From: Paulinella micropora
Taxonomy: Eukaryota; Cercozoa; Imbricatea; Euglyphida
NCBI GenBank assembly: GCA_009731375.1
Contig: BJOX01000082.1
Location: 152,402-216,401, forward strand
Length of the DNA: 64,000 nt
Reading direction: 5' to 3'
Both the position numbers and the translations under genes were made by a program. The notes beneath the pieces were generated by a model that made no database searches, was not told where the DNA came from, and saw nothing but the letters and a program-made list of their open reading frames with translations. Below are positions 1-28,807 of the stretch, one piece after another. Every line of letters starts with the position of its first letter. The first letter of the stretch is position 1.

Positions 1-120
1 GTTGGAACTGCCCGTGCGGGGGTGTCATTAGAGCCTATAGTCAATTCTTCGTACTCCCCTCACGGGTGAGACGATGGAGGCGCATGTGCAGATTTGCATC
101 AGCCATTGACAGAGAAGCAC

Positions 121-169
<49 letters not shown>

Positions 170-840
170 GATGACATGGCATCATATAGCAAAGCATAGC
201 AAAGCATAGCATAGCATAGCATAGCATAGCATAGCATAGCATAGCACAGCTCAGCATAGCATAGCATAGCATAGCATAGCATAGCATAGCATAGCATAGC
301 ATAGCATAGCATGTTGCATAGCATGTTGCATAGCATGTTGCATAGCATGTTGCATAGCATAGCATAGCATAGCATAGCATAGCATAGCATAGCAGAGCAG
401 AGCATAGCATAGCATAGTAGAGCAGAGCAGAGCAGAGCAGAGCGTACCGTACCGTACCGTACCGTACCGTGCCGTACCGCACCGTAACGTAACGTACCAT
501 CCTGTAACGTACCGTAACGTAACGTACCATCCCGTAACGTAACGTAACGTAACGTAACGTAACGTAACGTAACGTAACGTACTGTAACGTAACCTACCGT
601 ACCGTACCGTAGCGTAACGTAACGTACCATCCCGTAACGTAACGTAACGTAACGTAACATACTGTAACGTAACGTACCGTACCGTACCGTACCATACCAA
701 ACTGTACCATACCATACCATACCATAGCATATCATACCATAGCATACCATAGCATACCAAGAATGGCATAGCATACCATAGCACCAATTGCATACCATAC
801 CATAGCATAGCATACCATAGCATAGCATAGCATGGCAGAG
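121..840. repeat. (ATT)n then a block of drifting pentanucleotide repeats
   Basis: A (TTA)n tract (121-170) is followed by about 650 bp built almost only of 5-bp units. AGCAT dominates to about 415, then AGAGC, CGTAC and AACGT, and ACCAT to the end, with gradual one-base drift. Bases 1-120 are unique sequence with no gene I can recognise. Confidence 0.9.
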
Positions 841-949
841 TATGCAATGCAATCGCTCTTCTACGTACATACATGCATGCATGCATACATACATACATAC
901 ATACATACATACATACATACATGCATACAATGTTTGTATGTATACATAC

Positions 950-1438
950 ATAAATTGTTTGCAGGCTGGATGAGTGACGGGGTAGGCAGAATATACATAC
1001 ATACATACATACATACATACATGCATACATGCATACATGCATGAACATACATACATACATACATACATACATGCATACATACATGCATGCATGCATACAT
1101 TCATACAAAACATACATACATACATACACACATACATGCACGAATATATATATATATATATATATAAATATATATATATGCATACATACATACATACATA
1201 CATACATACATACATTGTTTGCAGGCTGGATGAGTAACCGGGGTAGGCAGAAGATACATACATACATTACATACATTACATACATTACATACATACATGC
1301 ATACATACATACATACATACATACATACATGCACGAATACATATATACATACATACATACATACATACATACATACATACATCGTTTGCAGGCTGGATGA
1401 GTGACCGGGGGAAGGCAGAAAATACATACATACATACA

Positions 1439-1469
<31 letters not shown>

Positions 1470-1515
1470 CATACATGCATGCATGCATACATACATGCAT
1501 GCATACATACATACA

Positions 1516-1546
<31 letters not shown>

Positions 1547-1685
1547 CATACATACATACATACATACATACATTGTTTGCAGGCTGGATGAGTAACCGGG
1601 GTAGGCAGAAGATACATACATACAGTACATACATTACATACATTACATACATACATACATACATACATACATGCATACATACATG

Positions 1686-1716
<31 letters not shown>

Positions 1717-1776
1717 TGTTTGCAGGCTGGATGAGTAACCGCGGTAGGCAGAAGATACATACATACATTACATACA

Positions 1777-1807
<31 letters not shown>

Positions 1808-2095
1808 CATACATGCATGCATACATACATTACATACATATATACATACATACATACATACATACATACATACATACATACATACATACATACATTGTTT
1901 GCAGGCTGGATGAGTAACCGGGGTAGGCAGAAGATACATACACACATACATACATTACATACCTACATACCTACATACATACATACATACATACATACAT
2001 ACATACATACATGCATACATACATACATACATACATACATACATACATACATTGTTTGCATGCTGGATGAGTAACCGGGGTAGGCAGAAGATATA
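950..2095 (+). repeat. acceptor-side ladder of CRY-DASH e1 (7 copies)
   Basis: Islands near 950, 1216, 1383, 1575, 1716, 1897 and 2056 each hold tttgcag plus roughly the first 28 bases of e1, then fall into (CATA)n. The 2056 copy has cat in place of the cag acceptor. None has a downstream donor. Confidence 0.9.
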
Positions 2096-2250
2096 TACAT
2101 ACATATATACATACATTGCATACACACATACATACATACATTCATACATACATACATACACACATACATACATACATACATACATACATACACACATACA
2201 TACATACATACATGCATACATACATACATACATACATACATCGTTTGCAG

Positions 2251-18837
<16,587 letters not shown>

Positions 18838-19860
18838 ATATTCAGTGTGTGTCTATGTATATATTTATATGTATATATAATATATATGTATATATTTATA
18901 TGTATATATACACTCAGTTTGCAATACATGACGTGTATGTATGTGTATACATTTGTATGTTATGTATGTATGCATGTATGTATGTATGTATATATGTATG
19001 GATGTATGCGTATTATTGTGTAGAATAATTACAAGCGTAAAACTTACATGTCGATGTATGTATGCATGTATGCATGTATGTATGTATGTATGTATGTATG
19101 TATGCATGCGTGCATATTATTGTGTAGAATAATTACAAGCGTAAAACTTACATGTCGATGTATGTATGCATGTATGTATGAATGCATGTATGTATGTATG
19201 TATGTATGTATGTATGCCTGCATATTATTGTGTAGAATATTTATAAGCGTAAAACGTACATATCTATTAGTATAGAATCCTTACAAGTACGGGATTTTAC
19301 ATATATGGTATGTATGTATGTATGCATATATGTATGTATGTATGTATGTATTTATAAGCGTAAAACGTACATATCTATTAGTATAGAATCCTTAAAAGTA
19401 TGGGATTTTACATTTATGGTATGTATGTATGTATGTATGTATGTATTTATAAGCGTAAAACGTACATATCTATTAGTATAGAATCCTTAAAAGTATGGGA
19501 TTCTACATATATGGTATGTATGTATGTATGTATGTATGTATTTATAAGCGTAAAACGTACATATCTATTAGTATAGAATCCTTAAAAGTATGGGATTTTA
19601 CATATATGGTATGTATGTATGTATGTATGTATGTATTTATAAGCGTAAAACGTACATATCTATTAGTATAGAATCCTTAAAAGTATGGGATTTTACATAT
19701 ATGGTATGTATGTATGTATGTATGTATTTATTTATAAGCGTAAAACGTACATATCTATTAGTATAGAATCCTTAAAAGTATGGGATTTTACATATATGGT
19801 ATGTATGTATGTATGTATGTATTGAATACTGATATACATGGGTGTGGATGCTCGTGGATG

Positions 19861-19891
<31 letters not shown>

Positions 19892-20015
19892 TGTATGTAA
19901 TGTATGTAATGTATGTATGTATGTATGTATGTATGTAAGGCTATCCTCAGACATTAGCAAGCAATGTATGTAATGTATGTAATGTATGTAATGTATGTAA
20001 TGTATGTAATGTATG

Positions 20016-20046
<31 letters not shown>

Positions 20047-20470
20047 GGCCATCCTCAGGCATTAGCAAGCATAGTGATCGTAGGAAGAAAGGAGGAAGAA
20101 AGGAAGAAGAAGGAAGAAGGAAGGAACAAGGAGGAAGGAGGAAGGAAGAAAAGGAAAGGAGGAAGAAAGAGAAAGGAAGAAGTAAGAAGAAGGATGAAAG
20201 AGGAAGAAAGAATGAAGGAAGGAAGGAAAGTTTTCTTGTGCATAAGAGAAAATAAACTAAAACAAAATTGGAACTGTGAGTACCTTGAATATTAGCCAAC
20301 CTTAAAATGAATAAATAAATAAACAAATAAATAAATAAATAAATTTCAAAAAAAAAAAGAATAAATGAATTAAAAAAAAAAAATACAAACTGAAAAAAAT
20401 AATACATTAAAAAAAGTATTCAACCTTCATTGTCGTGAAAGTTAGCGGAAGTGTGTTATAATTCATACCA
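18838..20470. repeat. minisatellites and purine tract downstream of CRY-DASH
   Basis: A unit with gtagaataattacaagcgta occurs three times at 19015-19275. An approximately 79-100-bp unit with aagcgtaaaacgtacatatc occurs six times to 19815. Small islands with catcctcaggcattagcaag lie near 19940 and 20050, a GAAG-rich tract at 20085-20235 and AATA repeats to 20400. No gene recognised. Confidence 0.8.
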
Positions 20471-20485
20471 TGGTCTCCTGATGTG

Positions 20486-20534
<49 letters not shown>

Positions 20535-20542
20535 TTATCTAT

Positions 20543-20577
<35 letters not shown>

Positions 20578-20610
20578 CCTATCTACCTATCTACCTATCT
20601 ACCTATCTAC

Positions 20611-20649
<39 letters not shown>

Positions 20650-20682
20650 CCTATCTACCTATCTACCTATCTGCCTATCTAC

Positions 20683-20737
<55 letters not shown>

Positions 20738-20800
20738 CCTATCCACCTATCTACCTATCTACCTATCTATCTACCTATCTATCTATCTATCTTCAATACT

Positions 20801-21045
20801 TTACAGACTTCCTTGGTTGACGAAATCAGAAGCTCCTTTTTTCTGACATTAGTCGATATCTCATCAGTTGATCTCATCACTTACTCCACGAAGTGAACCA
20901 AGGCCACTTGAGGTGTCACTGACCCTCCCTTGGGCTTGATGTTTTGAAATGGGTGCCATCTGTCGACAGACAGAGAATTAGGGGATGGTGTGGGTGTGCT
21001 GGGCCCGTGGTGGGGTGCCTTATGTGTGCCTAGCCATACGCCTAT
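20801..21045 (+). mobile_element. LINE-like family B fragment
   Basis: Contains tctgacattagtcgatatct followed, unusually, by internal sequence (catcagttgatctcatc) instead of microsatellite. It then matches 43475-43655 until the N gap at 21046. Confidence 0.6.
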
Positions 21046-21313
21046 NNNNNNNNNNNNNNNNNNNNNNNNNNNNNNNNNNNNNNNNNNNNNNNNNNNNNNN
21101 NNNNNNNNNNNNNNNNNNNNNNNNNNNNNNNNNNNNNNNNNNNNNNNNNNNNNNNNNNNNNNNNNNNNNNNNNNNNNNNNNNNNNNNNNNNNNNNNNNNN
21201 NNNNNNNNNNNNNNNNNNNNNNNNNNNNNNNNNNNNNNNNNNNNNNNNNNNNNNNNNNNNNNNNNNNNNNNNNNNNNNNNNNNNNNNNNNNNNNNNNNNN
21301 NNNNNNNNNNNNN
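21046..21313. other. assembly gap
   Basis: 268 N. The family B 3' end resumes right after it. Confidence 0.99.
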
Positions 21314-21474
<161 letters not shown>

Positions 21475-21491
21475 GTCTGTCTGTCTGTCTT

Positions 21492-21527
<36 letters not shown>

Positions 21528-21578
21528 TCTATCTATCGATCTATCTATCTACCTATCTATCTACCTCAGTCTACATCG

Positions 21579-21636
<58 letters not shown>

Positions 21637-21667
21637 ATATCTATCTATCTATCTGTCTGTTTGTCTG

Positions 21668-21703
<36 letters not shown>

Positions 21704-21711
21704 CCTCAGTC

Positions 21712-21816
21712 TACCCGTGATTCCCATCCCGGACACATGCACAGTACACAAATGGCTGTTTGATGTGAAACTGCGTTCATTTGCAAGAACTACATTCCTT
21801 TTGCGATATCTCATGT
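21712..21816 (+). mobile_element. family A 3' UTR fragment A4
   Basis: Matches the last 100 bp of the family A 3' UTR (cacatgcacagtacacaaat) but continues into unique sequence, not (ATCT)n. An aaccaggaagg island follows twice (about 21848 and 21938). Confidence 0.65.
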
Positions 21817-21878
21817 TACAGCTTTGCTCCCAAGGGAGCGGCGCCCCCAACCAGGAAGGACTCATCAAGGTTATTACG

Positions 21879-21936
<58 letters not shown>

Positions 21937-22141
21937 CCCAACCAGGAAGGCGCCACCCAGGTTATTACGTTATGCACATATATATATATACATGTATATA
22001 TATATATATGTATATGTATGTATGTATGTATGTATGTACATATACAATACACATGTCTTATATTTTTATATACACACATATATCTTAACTTAAGAGTACA
22101 GTAGTCGCAAGTCACAGGCTATATAATTACATACAACTTAA

Positions 22142-22172
<31 letters not shown>

Positions 22173-22207
22173 TACATATATATGTATATGTATGTATGTA
22201 TGTATAC

Positions 22208-22242
<35 letters not shown>

Positions 22243-22264
22243 TGTATGTATGTATGTATGTATG

Positions 22265-23075
<811 letters not shown>

Positions 23076-23333
23076 ATCTCGAATATTGATTGCGACAAAT
23101 GATTTCGAAGTGGGGCGTTTTTGCCATTTGCATGTCCTGAGTGATATGGGGATTTTTTTCAGGAACATGTCAACATGCTATTCAACTAGCAAAATTATTG
23201 ACCTTTGAACTCAGTTAAATCCTCTTGCTCAGCATCGGCGATACAGAAGTTATCAGAACGTCATTGTGAAAACCTTTCAAGCTTCCAACAATGTAATCAG
23301 CATGGTCTTACCTTTACTATTAATATTAGCCGT

Positions 23334-23930
23334 GTTCAGACTGTCAACGAACTCTTATTAAAAGTATGACTGCATAAAGTCCTGACTCATGAGAGCAGGT
23401 GAAATACCAGTAAATAGCAGAGCGGTCACCGTGACTTCGTTTAGAAGTTTACGTAGATTTCTAATTGTTTCAACACTGCAGACTTGGGTTGCAAAACCTC
23501 CGTACGAACACGATTGATCGTATTATTATAATAGATTGTGAGTTTGGTGAGCCGGCTTACGTAACTTGAAACAACTGTAAAGTACTTGAAGGGTCACCCG
23601 GGTTTCCGATCAAGTCTAACTTATAATTTCAAGTGTCCACTGTCGAATTCAAGTCATCTAATTTAGACCAAATTTCGGTGTGTATTTATCCCTTGGGGTT
23701 GTATCCAAACTCAAATTAGCAAACTCATAATCTACGTTCAGTCGAGTTCGTATTTTGCAACCCAAGTCTGCAACAAGTAGACTCGAATATATGTATAATA
23801 AATAAACGAAGTGACAGCTCTGCTATTTACTGGTATTTCACCAGCTCTCAGGAATCAGGACTCAATGCAGCCATAGAGATCTTCAAGTATTAAGAGTTTG
23901 TTGTGTAATTACCCCTTGGGGTTGTATCCA
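23334..23930. mobile_element. large foldback element
   Basis: gtgaaataccagtaaatagc at about 23400 is mirrored by its reverse complement at about 23825, and gacttgggttgcaaaa at about 23483 by its reverse complement at about 23758. Arms are about 280 bp with centre near 23620. The motif ccttggggttgtatccaaac also occurs twice in direct orientation (23692, 23912). No ORF inside. Confidence 0.7.
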
Positions 23931-24087
23931 AACTCACACCACATCGAAACTGTCAAAACATGATTTGAAAAACTTGAATCAATCCGCAAAGTACGTAAAT
24001 TTGTTCTGATGTTCGGACCGTATCATCGCCTTTCGGCAAATCCCCCCGCAGCCTTAAACCAGTGTTCGTGTATTAATAATATTAATA

Positions 24088-24138
<51 letters not shown>

Positions 24139-24182
24139 AAAAAAAAATTTTTNNNNNNNNNNGGTGACTTATTACTGTGTAT

Positions 24183-24434
24183 ATTCAAGTGTCAAACTCA
24201 GCCATAGAATTTGTGTTAAGTGGCAGATTTCAGATTAGCGGCCAGATTAGTGGTCAGAATTCAAATTACTTTAATTTAACGGCTATATCCGTCCGCAAAA
24301 TTTGCATAATTTTTGCGAAATATTACCGTTAAATTGAACTAATTTAAATTCTGACCACTAATCTAAAATCTGACCGCTAATCTGAAATCTGACTATTAAC
24401 TCAAATTCGCTGGCTGAGTTTGACACTTGAATGT
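24183..24434. mobile_element. foldback MITE with 21-bp terminal inverted repeats
   Basis: ATTCAAGTGTCAAACTCAGC at the left matches the reverse complement at the right, and further inner segments (gattagcggccagattagtg / ccactaatct) also pair. It is AT-rich and has no ORF. Confidence 0.75.
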
Positions 24435-25132
24435 ACCAATACCCGCGCGGATGGCATGATCATCGAATGCAACTAGCGGCGGCAGGTGGGCATAAATTGA
24501 GGCTCGCAAAACCATCGATTTGAAAACAGACGCTGCCGAGCATCTGCTTGTGGCATCGGGCCCGGACGATATATCAATAAAAATAATTTTAGGAAAGTCA
24601 GTGACGCCGACGCCGCGGCCGACGCGCCGGGTCACTGAGCCCTCCCTCGGACCATCCGAGGCTTCCATATAAATACTATTATACTACTGCAAGTCACGGT
24701 GGCTCTTCTAGCCCCGCTGACGAGGCATAGAAAACTTAATTTTGACTCCAGTACTTGAATTGTCCAATGCAATAGCCTGATCAGTAATAATGTTACGCTT
24801 TCCACTCATCTTTACGAATGAAATGTATCACTCTATTACTAAAAGTTGATTGCAAACAATAATATATCAATAATATGAGGATATGTCTTAGTGTCCAGCT
24901 CTGACGACTTCTTGGTCCAAACGATGCCCGCCAGATGATGCTGGGAAGCCAGCCGCTCCAATGTCTTGCCCCTTAGAAGTTATCATCGGAGGCTTTCCCA
25001 AGGCATTTCCTTAATTTCCTTCATGTCCTTCATGTCCTTTTCTTTACTTTCTCTTTCTTGCCTCGTTTCGCCTTTCTTTTCTTAAATGGAGGAGGAGGAG
25101 GAGGAGGAGGAAGAGAAGAAGAAGAATAAGAA

Positions 25133-25182
<50 letters not shown>

Positions 25183-25377
25183 AGAGGAAGAAGAAGAGGA
25201 AGAAGAAGAGGAAGAAGAAGAGGAAGAAGAAGAGGAAGAAGAAGAGGAAGAAGAAGAGGAAGAAGAAGAAGAGAAGAATGAGAGAAGAGAAAGAGTAGCA
25301 AATTTGTCTGCAATCGGAACTGAGCAATCAGGCCCACTGTAGTAAGCTACACAGGTGCATATCTCGCGAGTGAACAA
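24435..25377. other. non-repetitive stretch with no gene recognised
   Basis: Mixed-composition DNA. A 90-codon minus-strand frame (24396-24668) resembles nothing I know. A (GAA)n/(GGA)n tract lies at 25086-25295. The part next to 25378 is probably the 3' UTR of the minus-strand LRR gene. Confidence 0.5.
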
Positions 25378-25533
25378 CTACAATGCTTCATAGATCTCTG
25401 TCATGACACTTCGAGCATGCTCATGCAGCCTTGCCCAGTCTTGGTTTCTGTGCAGCAAATTACTAATCTCCTGTCCCTCTGCGTCACCTATGTTGTTCCT
25501 CGAGTGCTCCAGGCTAGTCAACATGTTATTGAC
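25378..25533 (-). CDS. terminal LRR exon with stop
   Basis: Acceptor cacgtgcag. VNNMLTSLEHSRNNIGDAEG, then QEISNLLHRNQDWARLHEHA and RSVMTEIYEAL, then TAG. The last LRR runs into a helical C-terminal cap, typical of the end of such proteins. Confidence 0.7.
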   Translation of the reverse strand, partial: VNNMLTSLEHSRNNIGDAEGQEISNLLHRNQDWARLHEHARSVMTEIYEAL

Positions 25534-25894
25534 CTGCACGTGAAGACACATGCAATGCCATGCAACCGGGCCCTCGGTAGCATTTCTAAAGCAACTTTTT
25601 GTGTATGCATAGGCGAATGTAACTCAAGAGCGATGTTGATCACGGTTTTGTATACCTGCACAATCCAACCAGAACGTGACAATGTTACCGCGCGGCGGTA
25701 GCATAAACGACAAAATGTGTGTCGGTGTGCAGGAGAACAAAACATTGCAGACATTATATCTGACAGACAACGCTATCGGAGATGAAGGCGCCAGTGCACT
25801 CGGAACAGCTCTCAAGGTACCTCCAGCGCCTTTGCAATATGTTGGGCTCCTGCCGGTCCGATTCGATTTGATTGGAGGTCGATCGAGATAAGAG

Positions 25895-25985
<91 letters not shown>

Positions 25986-25989
25986 ACTG

Positions 25990-26038
<49 letters not shown>

Positions 26039-26072
26039 CACTACTACTACTACCACCACCACCGCTACCACC

Positions 26073-26104
<32 letters not shown>

Positions 26105-26109
26105 CACTA

Positions 26110-26155
<46 letters not shown>

Positions 26156-28760
26156 TATTACTACCACCACCACCAGCATTGACCTAAAACAAAGTTGCTA
26201 TTGAAAGCGCGCGGTAGCAAAGACACAAAGTTGTTTGTATGTGTGGTCAAATTAGGTGAACACAACTGTTCAAACTCTTAACATCGGCTACAACAATTTC
26301 GGCGCCATAGGCGCTACACTAATCGCAGAAGCAATTAAGGTCGGACCTCCAAAGCCTTCGCGATGGCAGCAGCTCCATCAGGGCCAATATTATTCAAGAC
26401 GAGGTTGGGGGTAGTAATGCTCTTGTTAACCTGTACCCAAACATCAACATTTCATCCATGCTACCGCCGCGATAGCAACACATTATCAATGTATTGGGAT
26501 TCATAGGTAAACCAAACCCTGAGGGAGCTGAATCTACGCTGCAACAGTATTGGTCATGACGGTGCAAACGCAATCGGAGAAGCTCTTAAGGTACCTGTAG
26601 CGCTTTTGCAACGTGGTTCGCTCCTTCTGGTCCGATCTCATTGTTGTACAGCAGAAGACGAGTCAAAGTGGTGTTCACCTAGACCATGTTCCTGATAAAT
26701 GTTCTGTTACCGCGCCGCGGTAGCACTTTTCCAATCATGTTTTGTTTGTGTGAGTGCAGGTGACCAAGGTGCTGCAAACTTTGTCGCTTGATAGCAATAA
26801 AATTAGTGGTGGTGGAGCCAAGGAAATCGCTGCAGCATTGAAGGTACCTGAAGAGCTAGGCCGATAGCCGTAGCGCCTTCATATCTGATTTTGTTAACTC
26901 TCAAGTCGATGCTGCAAATACTATTGTTTAACTATATGCAGTCAAATAACAACCAAGTGGAAAGTGCTACCGCGCGGGTAGCATGCAAAAATATCCGCAT
27001 TGCACTGTGCATGGTATTAGGTGAATACTTGTCTGGCTACACTCATCCTCTACTGCAACGGTATCGGCGACGCAGGCGCAACAGCAATCGCAAAGGCACT
27101 GCAGGTACCTTAAGCGCGTCTGCAAACGCTGCTGCACCTTTATCTCCAATATTATTACTTACAATCCACAACGTCTGCAGATTCTTGTTTACCTGCAGTG
27201 ACATCACACATACATTTAAGTTGTTAGACATGCTGCCGCGATAATATTGGCCCTGATGCGGTGTAGGTAAGCCGGGAGGCTCACAGGCGGCTGTTCATCG
27301 GATCAACAACTACTTATCATCGAATGTTCATGAGGATGTAGTTGCAATCTCATTTGACTTTGCCAATGCCTTCAACTTGAGACATAGAAGTGTCATTCCA
27401 AGGGAGGTGCTTGCAACCCCTCAATTAAGACCGATCTGGAGGCTCATTTTCCAAGCATATGGCTCACCAAGCCTACTGTGTGTTCGCAAGAGGGGAGGTG
27501 TTCTTGCATGGCTTATCTCTGCATGTGGTGTGAAGCAGGGATGTGTCCTCGCCAGTATGCTCTACTATTATCAGTGAAACCTGTTTATGAGCGAGTGCTT
27601 GCATGGAGCTGCTGCCATCGGGAAGGCTTTGGAGGTCCGACCTTAATTGCTTCTGCGATCAGTGCAGCGCCTTTGGCGCCGAGATTGTTGAAGCCGATGT
27701 TAAGAGTTTGCACAGTTGTGTTCAACTAATTTGACCACACATACAAACAACGTTGTGTCTTTGCTCCCGCGCATACGGTAGCATTTCATAGCATATTTGT
27801 TTCGCTTGTACAGGTCAACAAAACGTTGACAAGCCTGGACCTCGAAAACAACAAAATAGGCGACGCAGGTGCACAGGCAATTGAAGAAGCCTTGCGGGTA
27901 CCTTAACTGCTGCAGCTATGTGCGCCGCTCCTTTAGCGCCTATGTTGCTATTCCACAAGTTAAGGGTCGTCAAAGTCTGATTCACCTACATATAGAGTTG
28001 TGTTTTTTTGTTTGCTACCGCGCGGGTAGCAAAGTCATAAAAGTACATATTGCATAGGACAACAAAAGTATAATCGAGCTACACATGGCAGGAAACAACA
28101 TAGGACCAGCAAGGTGCAAAAGCGATCGCAAATATGCTTAAGGTACCTCTAACGCCTTCCCAAGTGCTTTTGCGCCATCAACCCCGATACTATTTTAGCT
28201 CACATCAAGCTGACGAAGGGTCTTGTTTTCCTGCACATCGCACATGCTTGCGTAAAAACGCTACCGCGCCATGGTAGCGCAAACACAAACATGTATTTCC
28301 AGCTCATACATCGCGCAAGTAAAGCGAAAGCAGAACACATAAAGTTGTACAAACATCAGACAGTTATTACTCACCGTGAGTAAAGAAGCGATTACAATAG
28401 CATCCAAGTCACCGTAGCTCTTGTGTGAGAAATCCATATTTGTTGTCTTCCCATCACGGAATGACGCGACAGGGATCCAGTTGCCTTGAATGAATATGCG
28501 CTCGATGCTCTGGTTGACCTAATGTGCAGGATCATCCAAGCGTTACGTTAGTGGATCTGCGAGGCAACGACTTGAGTGTGGAAAGCGGCTCGGCGTTGGC
28601 GGCAGTGGCCAAGCAAAATCATCGCTTCTCTAATTCTCTTCTCTCCCTCCCCCCCGCGGCCCCCCTCAACATACCCAAACAACACAAACATGCATACACA
28701 CATACACATACTTTCAACCGTGCCGAGGATGGAGAAAGAGGAGAGAAGAGAAACTAAGAG

Positions 28761-28807
<47 letters not shown>

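Larger units (their letters stand above)
25562..28278. repeat. intronic palindrome GCTACCGCGCGGTAGC, nine main copies
   Basis: Located at 25684-25702, 26207-26218 (half), 26460-26476, 26706-26724, 26966-26982, 27232-27240 (half), 27763-27782, 28014-28030 and 28260-28278, with a diverged one at 25562-25581. Spacing is about 250 bp, one between each LRR exon pair and the next. Forms a GC-rich hairpin in either strand. Confidence 0.85.

Noticed and set aside
24396-24668. 90-codon minus-strand frame
   Set aside because: No recognisable motif, overlaps the end of a MITE, and no splice or start context.
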